Assembly: GCA_944386455.1 (NCBI GenBank)
Contig: CALXBC010000022.1
Location: 1 to 40,258, forward strand
Origin: an uncultured Clostridia bacterium
GTDB taxonomy: Bacteria; Bacillota; Clostridia; Oscillospirales; Ruminococcaceae
Direction: 5' to 3'
Length of the DNA: 40,258 nucleotides
Made by a program: the position numbers and the translations under genes
Notes under the pieces: generated by a model
The model's database searches: none
What the model was told of the DNA's origin: nothing
The model's input: the letters and a program-made list of their open reading frames with translations, nothing else
Shown here: piece by piece, positions 23,913-31,628 of the stretch
Position numbering within the stretch: the stretch's first letter is position 1
How the letters are laid out: each line of letters starts with the position of its first letter

Positions 23913-25667
23913 TTGAACAACGTGATATTTTCGATCAACGGGCCTGTTGTAACCGTGAGAAACAGCAAGGACTTTTCCATGCTAGAAATGGTATATGTCG
24001 GAAACAAGCGGCTGATCGGCGAGGTGATCGGCGTAAACGACCAGGCGACCACCATTCAGGTCTATGAATCCACCACCGGACTTTGCCCCGGAGAGCCTGT
24101 CGAACCGACGGGCGCACCGATGTCTGCTACGCTCGGCCCCGGGATCCTGTCGAACATCTTTGACGGAATTGAACGGCCGCTGAAAAAAATAGCGGAGGAA
24201 TCCGGCGCCTTTATTCCGGAAGGAAGCAATATTCCCTCTTTGGATTTCAATCGGGAATACGATGTTACAGTCACTGTCAGGCCGGGCGACCATCTCAAAG
24301 GCGGAGATATCTATGCCACCTGCCCGGAGACAGCCTTGATTCTCCATAAATGTATGCTTTCTCCTTTTTTGGAAGGAGATGTTGTCGCGGTCAAGCCGGA
24401 CGGAAAATATAAAGTAAACGATACGGTCGTCACTATCCAAAAAGAAAACGGGGAAACCACGGAGCTCACCCTTTGCCAGAAATGGCCGATCCGGCGGGCG
24501 CGCCCGTTTCAGACCAGAAAACCCATTGATATGCCGCTGATTACCGGCCAGCGTGTCATTGATACTCTGTTTCCGATTGCAAAGGGCGGCACCGCGGCGA
24601 TCCCGGGCGGATTCGGGACCGGAAAGACCATGACGCAGCATCAGCTTGCCAAGTGGTGTGATGCCGATATCATCGTATATATTGGCTGCGGAGAGCGCGG
24701 CAACGAGATGACGCAGGTACTGGAGGAGTTTTCCCAGCTGATTGACCCGAAGTCCCAGAAAGCACTGACCGACCGCACCACACTGATCGCAAATACCTCC
24801 AACATGCCGGTTGCGGCTCGGGAAGCCTCCATTTACACCGGCATCACGCTGGCGGAATATTACCGCGACATGGGCTATCATGTAGCAATTATGGCGGATT
24901 CCACCTCCCGCTGGGCAGAGGCGCTGCGGGAAATCAGCGGACGTTTGGAAGAAATGCCGGCAGAAGAGGGCTTCCCTGCTTATCTGCCGTCCCGTTTGTC
25001 TGAATTTTATGAACGGGCAGGCTACACCGTCAATCTCAACGGCTCTGAGGGCTCCGTTACCATCATCGGTGCAGTTTCTCCGCAGGGCTCAGACTTTTCT
25101 GAGCCGGTCACCCAGAACACCAAACGGTTTGTCCGCTGTTTTTGGGCGCTTGATAAATCTCTGGCCTATGCCAGACATTATCCTGCCATCAACTGGATGA
25201 CCAGTTACAGCGAGTATCTTGACGACCTGAGCGGCTACTATGAAAGAAATGTCGGCAAGGATTTTCTTTCCTGCCGTCAGAAAATATCGAACCTGCTCAA
25301 CCAGGAAGCGCAGCTGATGGAAATCGTCAAGCTGATTGGATCCGATGTGCTGCCGGACGATCAAAAACTGATCATTGAGATTGCAAACGTTATCCGTGTC
25401 GGCTTTCTCCAGCAGAATGCGTTTCACCAGGACGATACCTTTGTCACTATGGAAAAGCAGCTGAAAATGATGCAGATCATTCTTTATTTATATGAACAAG
25501 CGCAGAAATATATCGCGAAGCGTGTCCCGATTTCTCAAATCATGGAAACGGGTCTGTTTGATAAACTGATCAAGATGAAATATGATGTTCCCAATCAAAA
25601 CCTTGCGCTGTTCGACGACTATTATAAAGCAGTGGACGAAGCACTGGCAAGGCTGAATCAGGCGTGA
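23913..25667 (+). CDS. ntpA: V/A-type ATPase catalytic subunit A
   Basis: This 584-residue catalytic subunit has a P-loop reading PGGFGTGKT (usual form P-x-F-G-x-G-K-T), followed by [12 protein letters not shown] and [23 protein letters not shown], all diagnostic. The bulge domain ('non-homologous region', about 110-190) is present, which marks A rather than B. The start codon is TTG 23913, with AAAGGA a few bases upstream. Length is normal. Confidence 0.95.
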   Translation: MNNVIFSINGPVVTVRNSKDFSMLEMVYVGNKRLIGEVIGVNDQATTIQVYESTTGLCPGEPVEPTGAPMSATLGPGILSNIFDGIERPLKKIAEESGAFIPEGSNIPSLDFNREYDVTVTVRPGDHLKGGDIYATCPETALILHKCMLSPFLEGDVVAVKPDGKYKVNDTVVTIQKENGETTELTLCQKWPIRRARPFQTRKPIDMPLITGQRVIDTLFPIAKGGTAAIPGGFGTGKTMTQHQLAKWCDADIIVYIGCGERGNEMTQVLEEFSQLIDPKSQKALTDRTTLIANTSNMPVAAREASIYTGITLAEYYRDMGYHVAIMADSTSRWAEALREISGRLEEMPAEEGFPAYLPSRLSEFYERAGYTVNLNGSEGSVTIIGAVSPQGSDFSEPVTQNTKRFVRCFWALDKSLAYARHYPAINWMTSYSEYLDDLSGYYERNVGKDFLSCRQKISNLLNQEAQLMEIVKLIGSDVLPDDQKLIIEIANVIRVGFLQQNAFHQDDTFVTMEKQLKMMQIILYLYEQAQKYIAKRVPISQIMETGLFDKLIKMKYDVPNQNLALFDDYYKAVDEALARLNQA

Positions 25668-25688
25668 TCCTTACGAAAGGAATGGGCA

Positions 25689-27116
25689 TTGGCAATGAGC
25701 GTACAATTTGTCGGGCTGAATGAAATCAACGGCCCTCTTGTGGTGCTAGACCACGTCAAAAATGCAAGCTTCGATGAGGTTTGCGAGCTGACCCTCAGCG
25801 ACGGCACCAGACGGACCGGCCGTATCGTGGAAATGGAAGGCGAACGGGTGGTCGTACAGGTATTTGAGGGGACAAACGGCCTTTCACTGAAAAACACCAG
25901 GACCCGCTTTACCGGTCACCCGATGGAAATGCCGCTTTCTACCGAGGTGCTGGGACGAATCTTCAGCGGTGCAGGCAAGCCAATTGACGGACTGGGCGAT
26001 ATTTATCCCGAAAAATATGCGGATATCAACGGAAAACCGCTGAATCCGGTATCCAGAACCTACCCGCAGAACTATATCCGGACAGGAATTTCCTCCATTG
26101 ACGCGCTGATGACTCTGATCCGCGGACAAAAGCTCCCGATTTTTTCAGGCTCCGGCATGAATCACAACAAACTGGCTGTCCAGATCGTACGTCAGGCAAA
26201 AATCGCAGATGAAGACGGACAAAAATTCGGGGTCGTATTTGCCGCTATGGGCGTAAAAAATGACGTTGCAGACTACTTCCGGCGTTCCTTTGAAGAATCG
26301 GGTGTGCTGCAGAACGTCGTAATGTTTCTGAACCTGTCCAATGATCCCATCATCGAACGGATTCTGACCCCGCGCTGTGCGCTGACTACGGCAGAATATC
26401 TGGCGTATGAACATGATATGCACATCCTTGTCATTTTGACGGATATGACCTCTTATGCAGAAGCGCTGCGGGAGTTTTCCTCCTCCAAGGGGGAAATCCC
26501 AGGCAGAAAGGGCTATCCGGGCTATCTGTATTCAGACCTTGCTTCGATTTATGAACGGGCCGGAATCATTGAGGGCGCCAAGGGCTCTGTGACCCAGATC
26601 CCGATCCTCACCATGCCCAACGACGACATCACCCATCCGGTTCCCGACTTGACAGGATATATTACAGAAGGGCAGATCGTACTGGACCGTACGCTGGACC
26701 AGACGGGGGTTTACCCGCCGATCTCGATTCTGCCGTCTCTGTCCCGTCTGATGAAAGACGGAATCGGTGAGGGATTTACCCGTGCAGACCATTCCGCAGT
26801 CTCCAATCAGCTGTTTGCCGCCTATGCAAAGGTAAACGATGCCCGCTCGCTGGCTTCTGTTATTGGAGAAGAAGAGCTGTCCCCGACTGACAAGCAGTTT
26901 CTGAACTTCGGCAGAATGTTTGAAGAGCATTTTCTTAACCAGGGCTTTGATGAAAACCGTACGATCGAACAAACGCTTGATCTGGGCTGGGATTTGCTGT
27001 CTCTGCTGCCCAAGGATGCACTTGACCGTGTGGACTCCAGCCTGCTGGAACGCTATTACGACCCCAAGCGTGCAGATCGTTTTAAAGACTATGTCAAAGA
27101 ACACCTGAACGCATAA
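25689..27116 (+). CDS. ntpB: V/A-type ATPase regulatory subunit B
   Basis: This 475-residue non-catalytic partner of A begins with [13 protein letters not shown]. The P-loop is replaced by [15 protein letters not shown], as expected for B. It also shows [37 protein letters not shown] and [17 protein letters not shown] keep TTG 25689, which has AAAGGA about eight bases upstream; ATG 25695 is possible but further away. The A-B gap is about 20 bases. Confidence 0.95.
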   Translation: MAMSVQFVGLNEINGPLVVLDHVKNASFDEVCELTLSDGTRRTGRIVEMEGERVVVQVFEGTNGLSLKNTRTRFTGHPMEMPLSTEVLGRIFSGAGKPIDGLGDIYPEKYADINGKPLNPVSRTYPQNYIRTGISSIDALMTLIRGQKLPIFSGSGMNHNKLAVQIVRQAKIADEDGQKFGVVFAAMGVKNDVADYFRRSFEESGVLQNVVMFLNLSNDPIIERILTPRCALTTAEYLAYEHDMHILVILTDMTSYAEALREFSSSKGEIPGRKGYPGYLYSDLASIYERAGIIEGAKGSVTQIPILTMPNDDITHPVPDLTGYITEGQIVLDRTLDQTGVYPPISILPSLSRLMKDGIGEGFTRADHSAVSNQLFAAYAKVNDARSLASVIGEEELSPTDKQFLNFGRMFEEHFLNQGFDENRTIEQTLDLGWDLLSLLPKDALDRVDSSLLERYYDPKRADRFKDYVKEHLNA

Positions 27117-27153
27117 AGACACAGTATAGATTTAGAAAGGAAGGGACATTGCG

Positions 27154-27780
27154 ATGGCGGAGCAGGTTTTTCCTACCAAAGGAAATCTGATCAACACCAA
27201 AAAATCCCTGGCACTTGCCAAGCTGGGTTATGAGCTGATGGACCGCAAGCGGAACATTCTGATCCGTGAAATGATGTCCCTGATTGACACTGCCAAATCT
27301 ATCCGCGGAGAGATCGAGGAGACCTATCGCAACGCCTACCTTTCTCTGCGCCGTGCCAATATCACGATGGGAATCTGTGAGGAAATTTCTCATACCGTCC
27401 CGGTAGAAGACGGTGTAAAAATCACCTACCGCAGCGTAATGGGGGTTGAACTGCCAGCCGTTTCGCTGGAGCAAAAGGCTCCTCAGATTTATTATGGATT
27501 TTCTGCTACGAATTCCCAGCTGGACGCCGCCTATATTGCTTTTGATAAGGTGAAGCAGCTGACTGCTGCGCTGGCTGAGCTGGAAAACAGCGTTTACCGT
27601 CTGGCCAACGCAATCAAAAAAACGCAGCGGCGGGCAAACGCACTGAAAAATATTGTGATTCCAAGATTTGAGGAAACCGTCAAATATATCACAGACTCCC
27701 TCGATGAAAAGGACAGGGAGGAGTTTTCCCGTCTGAAGGTGATAAAAGCAGTCAAAAAAATGAAAAAGAAAACAGTTTGA
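27154..27780 (+). CDS. ntpD: V/A-type ATPase subunit D (central rotor shaft)
   Basis: This 208-residue subunit is the coiled-coil shaft that turns inside the A3B3 head. The N-terminal helix (FPTKGNLINTKKSLALAKLG onward) and C-terminal helix (LANAIKKTQRRANALKNIVIP) are the conserved parts. It is the last gene of the ATPase operon. Its stop codon overlaps the -35 box of the next promoter. Confidence 0.93.
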   Translation: MAEQVFPTKGNLINTKKSLALAKLGYELMDRKRNILIREMMSLIDTAKSIRGEIEETYRNAYLSLRRANITMGICEEISHTVPVEDGVKITYRSVMGVELPAVSLEQKAPQIYYGFSATNSQLDAAYIAFDKVKQLTAALAELENSVYRLANAIKKTQRRANALKNIVIPRFEETVKYITDSLDEKDREEFSRLKVIKAVKKMKKKTV

Positions 27781-27805
27781 CAGTTTTTCTCCCGTATGTT
27801 ATAAT
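27777..27805 (+). promoter_or_regulatory. perfect consensus promoter for the antiporter gene
   Basis: TTGACA (27777-27782), exactly 17 bases, then TATAAT (27800-27805). The -35 box overlaps the stop codon of subunit D. The expected start of transcription, near 27812, falls just before the hairpin at 27817. Confidence 0.85.
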
Positions 27806-27816
27806 AATGATATCGC

Positions 27817-27845
27817 AAGGGTGCGGTTTTACCGCACCCTTTTTC
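27817..27845 (+). terminator. hairpin with T-run between ATPase operon and antiporter
   Basis: AAGGGTGCGG (27817-27826) pairs with CCGCACCCTT (27832-27841), followed by T. It works as a terminator for the ATPase operon and at the same time would be the first structure of the antiporter mRNA. Confidence 0.8.
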
Positions 27846-27868
27846 GTTATACAAAAGGGGGATACCAT

Positions 27869-29521
27869 ATGACGCTTCTTCTGCTGGCTGGTGCGCTGAT
27901 CGTTTTGGCCTGCGTACTCAGCAACAGAATATCCTATCGTTTCGGAATTCCTACGCTGCTGGCATTCATCATATTGGGTATGGTCTTCGGATCAGACGGG
28001 ATTTTTAAAGTCCCGTTTGAGGACTACGATCTGGCACAGAACGTTTGCTCCGGCGCACTGGTCATTATTATGTTTTACGGCGGATTCGGCACGAATTGGA
28101 AGGAAGCACGTCCTGTCGCGGGAAAAGCGATCGTCCTTTCTTCATTGGGCGTCGTTCTGACCTCAGCGCTGACCGGTCTGTTCTGTTACTTTGTGCTCAA
28201 GCTCCCCCTGATAGAAGGACTGCTTCTCGGCTCGATCTTGGGTTCAACTGATGCCGCGTCCGTATTCTCCATTCTGCGTTCCAGAAAAATGAATTTAAAG
28301 TATAAAACCGCTTCTCTGCTGGAAATTGAAAGCGGTTCCAACGACCCATTCGCCTATATGCTGACCATTGTATTTTTGACGATCCTCCAAGGCGGCAAGA
28401 CATCTCCCTTGGAAATTGCCAAGCTCGTCGGCCTGCAGCTCCTGGTGGGCGGCATTTGCGGCGTCGCAATCGGTTTCGCCGCCGCTTTTATATTAAAACG
28501 GTTCCGATTTGTAACCAGCGGTTTTGACATGGCCTACACGCTCGCTGTTGCTGCCTTGTCATATGCGCTTCCCGCAGTGCTTGGCGGCAACGGATATCTG
28601 AGTACCTATCTGACCGGTATCATTTTGGGAAACAGCCGCATTCCCAACAAACAAAGTCTGGCGCAGTTTTTTGACGGCACCACCGGGCTCATGCAGATGC
28701 TGACCTTTTTTATGCTGGGCTGGCTGAGTTTTCCGTCCCAGCTGCCGCAGGCGCTGATCATCGCTGTCCCGGTTGCTCTTTTCCTCACATTTATCGCACG
28801 TCCGCTGGCGGTCTTTTTTCTCATGCTTCCTTTCCGGTGCCCATTCCGCCAGCAGCTGGTGATTTCCTGGTGCGGGCTGCGGGGAGCTGCCTCAATCGTG
28901 TTTGCCATCTTTGCTATGACTACAGAATTAAATTTCAAATTTGACTTATATCACGTCGTGTTTGCAGTGGTACTGCTGTCTATCGCGTTCCAGGGAACCC
29001 TTCTTCCCTATCTCTCCAAATGGCTCAAGATGACGGATGACAAAGAAAACGTTTTGAAAACCTTCAATGACTATGCAGACGAAACTGCTGTCCAATTTGT
29101 CAATATCAGCATTACCCCTGACCATGAATGGAACCGGATGGCAGTTCGCGAGCTTTCTTTGCCTACCGGACTGCTGTTGGTTCTGGTGCGGCGTGATGGC
29201 AGGGAGCTGATCCCAAGCGGCGGCACTGTTTTGGAAGAAGGAGACACTGCCGTGCTGGCAGCGGAAGGTGCGGACCCCGATTATGTCACCCATCTTTCCG
29301 AGCTGACAATCGACGAAGAACACGAATGGCAAAACAAGCAGATCAAAGAACTGCCGCTGTCTCCAGGAGAATTGATTGTTTTGATCCGACGCGGAGACAA
29401 AATCGTCATTCCCAACGGAAAAACGAAATTAAAAGAACATGATATCCTGGTGATCAACCGCAGCTCTGCGGAACCAAAGGCGAGCCCGGTTTCAAATAAC
29501 AGGGAAAACAGTTCATCCTAA
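27869..29521 (+). CDS. CPA1 cation/proton antiporter with tandem RCK_C domains
   Basis: This 550-residue membrane antiporter exchanges potassium or sodium for protons. The first 390 residues form about 12-13 helices with family motifs: the ion-site ESGSNDP (154-160), GSTDAAS (125-131) and GLRGAASIVFAIFAM (337-351). The tail carries two RCK_C (TrkA C-terminal) ligand-binding units, about 408-467 and 475-533, without an RCK_N domain. This layout matches potassium/proton antiporters of the CvrA/NhaP2 kind gated by a nucleotide. ATG 27869 has AAAGGGGG in front. It has its own consensus promoter, but its place right after the ATPase operon suggests a shared job in ion balance. Confidence 0.9.
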   Translation: MTLLLLAGALIVLACVLSNRISYRFGIPTLLAFIILGMVFGSDGIFKVPFEDYDLAQNVCSGALVIIMFYGGFGTNWKEARPVAGKAIVLSSLGVVLTSALTGLFCYFVLKLPLIEGLLLGSILGSTDAASVFSILRSRKMNLKYKTASLLEIESGSNDPFAYMLTIVFLTILQGGKTSPLEIAKLVGLQLLVGGICGVAIGFAAAFILKRFRFVTSGFDMAYTLAVAALSYALPAVLGGNGYLSTYLTGIILGNSRIPNKQSLAQFFDGTTGLMQMLTFFMLGWLSFPSQLPQALIIAVPVALFLTFIARPLAVFFLMLPFRCPFRQQLVISWCGLRGAASIVFAIFAMTTELNFKFDLYHVVFAVVLLSIAFQGTLLPYLSKWLKMTDDKENVLKTFNDYADETAVQFVNISITPDHEWNRMAVRELSLPTGLLLVLVRRDGRELIPSGGTVLEEGDTAVLAAEGADPDYVTHLSELTIDEEHEWQNKQIKELPLSPGELIVLIRRGDKIVIPNGKTKLKEHDILVINRSSAEPKASPVSNNRENSSS

Positions 29522-29533
29522 GTCTGTACAGCA

Positions 29534-29567
29534 AAAAGCAGAGCCATTCCATTATGGCTCTGCTTTT
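29534..29567. terminator. bidirectional terminator
   Basis: AAAAGCAGAGCCAT and ATGGCTCTGCTTTT form a perfect stem with a six-base loop. It serves the antiporter gene (plus) and the glycosylase gene (minus). Confidence 0.85.
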
Positions 29568-29572
29568 GTTCT

Positions 29573-30397
29573 TCAATGCTGCATTTCCTCAGGGACAGCG
29601 TAAGCACAGCAGCGTACATAATGAAACAGCACCTGCTGCGCAATGCCGCCATAAGGCTTTGCCTCTTCCGGAAAACCCGTTTGATAAAACCATTTCAGCA
29701 CTCGCTTCATCCATACATCCACCGGAAATGCCTCCAAACGATATAGCCCAAACAAAAGCGCGCACTCTGCCACCTTTGGTCCTACGCCGCAGATCTGCCG
29801 CAGCTCTTGACGCGCTGTTTCCAAATCTTCTGAAGCGATCCGCCCAAAATCTATCCGGCCGTCTGCAACTTTTCTGGCCGCGTCCAGGATATATCTGACA
29901 CGAAATCCTGCCCGAAGCACTGAAAGATCCTCCGGCTCCAGCACTGCCAGCCGCTCTGCAGAAGGAAAGGCATAGTCTCCCCCGGGCAGTTGCTCCCCGA
30001 AGTTACAGCACAGGCGGTCAATGATTCCGGTGATGCGCGGGATATTGTTATTCTGCGATATGATAAAGGAACACAGCCCTTCCCATGGCTCCTGCCGCAG
30101 AATATGAATCTCCCCCGTATATTCATATGCCTGACGAATGACAGCATCCTTACAAAGTGAACGGTATATCCCGGGATAATCGGTGTCAAAGTCAAAATAT
30201 TTTCGCCAAATGCGGTCAAATTCCTCTCCTGTCGTGTCAAAAAAGGTCAGAATGCTTCCGTCCTGCCGAAGTCTCAGACGGTGGCCGCCTGCAATCCCAC
30301 AATAACTCCCGTCGGGCTGTATGCTCCAGCGAAAGCATTGTCCGCATTCCAACGTGTTTTTCAGGGAAAATGCCCCTGCCTCATAACGATAATCCAT
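29573..30397 (-). CDS. ogg: 8-oxoguanine DNA glycosylase/AP lyase (OGG1-type)
   Basis: This 274-residue base-excision repair enzyme removes oxidised guanine. The N-terminal OGG domain (about 1-95) starts with LKNTLECGQCFRW, and the HhH-GPD domain follows. The hairpin ICGVGPKVAECALLFG carries the catalytic Lys208, and FPVDVWMKR carries the catalytic Asp227. Full length for the clostridial OGG1 group. AGAGG lies 10 bases before ATG 30397. It shares a divergent promoter region with the next gene. Confidence 0.92.
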   Translation of the reverse strand: MDYRYEAGAFSLKNTLECGQCFRWSIQPDGSYCGIAGGHRLRLRQDGSILTFFDTTGEEFDRIWRKYFDFDTDYPGIYRSLCKDAVIRQAYEYTGEIHILRQEPWEGLCSFIISQNNNIPRITGIIDRLCCNFGEQLPGGDYAFPSAERLAVLEPEDLSVLRAGFRVRYILDAARKVADGRIDFGRIASEDLETARQELRQICGVGPKVAECALLFGLYRLEAFPVDVWMKRVLKWFYQTGFPEEAKPYGGIAQQVLFHYVRCCAYAVPEEMQH

Positions 30398-30500
30398 CTG
30401 ATTTTCCTCTTACACAATTCGTTAACAATATTATAATACAAATATGGTAAAATGAAAATAGTTATTATTTCCATACTGACTTTATGGAGGATTACAAATC

Positions 30501-31199
30501 ATGCAGGACAGTATTTATACCATCCCGATATCAGAGGTCTTTGAGCCAAAGTGCGGCTGCCCGATCTGCACCATGCGCAATACGCTGGAGGACCGCTGCA
30601 TCGACTACATTATGGGGGCGGCCATGATGGAGCCGGACGTGCGAATCGAAACCAACAAAACAGGATTTTGCAAAGAGCATTTCGACATGATGATGAAAAA
30701 GCGCAACCGGCTTTCCCTTGCACTGATGCTGGAAAGCCATCTGGCGGAGCTGAACGCAAAGATCATGGATGCCAAATCCCTGGGAAATCTGTTGGACAAA
30801 ACAGCCCGCGCCAAAAAAGTGTCTAAGATAAACAGCAGCTGTTATGTCTGTGACAAAATCGACTGGGCGATGGAGCGCCAGCTTGCAACCATCTACCGTT
30901 TATACGAAACTGAGCGCAGCTTCCGTGAGCTGTATGCAGCACAGGAATATTTCTGTCTGCCGCATTATGAGTTGCTTTGTTCCCAGGCAGCCAGCCATCT
31001 GAACAAAAAATATGTCGGGGAATTTATCAAAACCACAACTGCGCTGACGGTCAATTGTCTGGAAGGTCTGAGCCGGGATGTATCCCATTTTTGTAAGATG
31101 TTTGATTACCGCAATAACGGGGACGATGCAGATTGGGGCAATTCCCGTGATTCCATCGAACGCGCCGTGACATTTTTAACCTCGCGGGAGCCCAAATAG
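30501..31199 (+). CDS. cysteine-rich conserved protein (DUF6062-like)
   Basis: This 232-residue cytosolic protein is probably of the DUF6062 group seen in Clostridia; I am not certain of the name. Cysteine pairs suggest metal binding: CGCPIC (Cys18, Cys20, Cys23), Cys33, GFCKEH (Cys57), CYVC near 114 and FCLPHYELLC near 150. The spacing C-x2-C / F-C-x2-H is repeated twice, so the protein looks like two related halves. The rest is helical. TGGAGG precedes ATG 30501. An extended -10 (TGG then TAAAAT, 30445-30453) is a possible promoter. The function is unknown. Confidence 0.75.
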   Translation: MQDSIYTIPISEVFEPKCGCPICTMRNTLEDRCIDYIMGAAMMEPDVRIETNKTGFCKEHFDMMMKKRNRLSLALMLESHLAELNAKIMDAKSLGNLLDKTARAKKVSKINSSCYVCDKIDWAMERQLATIYRLYETERSFRELYAAQEYFCLPHYELLCSQAASHLNKKYVGEFIKTTTALTVNCLEGLSRDVSHFCKMFDYRNNGDDADWGNSRDSIERAVTFLTSREPK

Positions 31200-31206
31200 T
31201 TTGATA

Positions 31207-31256
31207 AAAAACAAATATGGGAGCTGTCACATGACAGCTCCCATATTTGTTTTTTA
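31207..31256. terminator. long bidirectional terminator
   Basis: A 20-base perfect inverted repeat (31210-31229 with 31232-31251) has T-runs on both strands. Besides ending the upstream gene, its symmetry suggests that a minus-strand gene also ends here (see 31273-31446). Confidence 0.85.
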
Positions 31257-31272
31257 TGATGTTCACATTGAG

Positions 31273-31446
31273 TCATCGATAACGGTTGTACTCTAAATAT
31301 TCTCCGATCTGAGTTGCCACTTGCCGCAGAGAATTTACAATCCGTTCCATTTTTACAGACTCCCGCACATCCAATATTAATTCAACTGCGGCACCCGTCA
31401 GTCCGGCCAGGCTTCCGGCATATCCTTCCCATTGGTCAGCATCCAT
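31273..31446 (-). CDS. unannotated small protein, 57 residues, possibly the 3' part of a frameshifted gene
   Basis: An open frame of 57 codons from ATG 31446 reads MDADQWEGYAGSLAGLTGAA, then a helical segment and the end IGEYLEYNRYR. Composition is protein-like, and the stop is about 20 bases from a bidirectional terminator. The same frame stays open upstream to about 31512 without a start codon. It joins, by a one-base shift at a run of six T, an ATG at 31535 (MNLTEENKIF). It is therefore either a short gene with a weak ribosome binding site, a decayed gene or a frameshifted one. I do not recognise the family. Confidence 0.4.
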   Translation of the reverse strand: MDADQWEGYAGSLAGLTGAAVELILDVRESVKMERIVNSLRQVATQIGEYLEYNRYR

Positions 31447-31546
31447 ATAATTCCGGAAGTGGTCGACGCTCGGTACACTTCCGCTGACATGATGACCTTT
31501 TAAGAAAAAATTTTATTTTCCTCTGTTAAATTCATCAGCTTTATGT

Positions 31547-31552
31547 TAAAAT
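31547..31552 (+). promoter_or_regulatory. extended -10 of the helicase gene
   Basis: TGT then TAAAAT at 31547-31552, about 75 bases before the helicase start. No good -35 box is seen. Confidence 0.3.
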
Positions 31553-31628
31553 GAAAACGCAGCAGTCATTCCAATAAAAAGCATGATAGACTGCCCCTTC
31601 CAAACATGATACAGAAAGGCTATCATTT

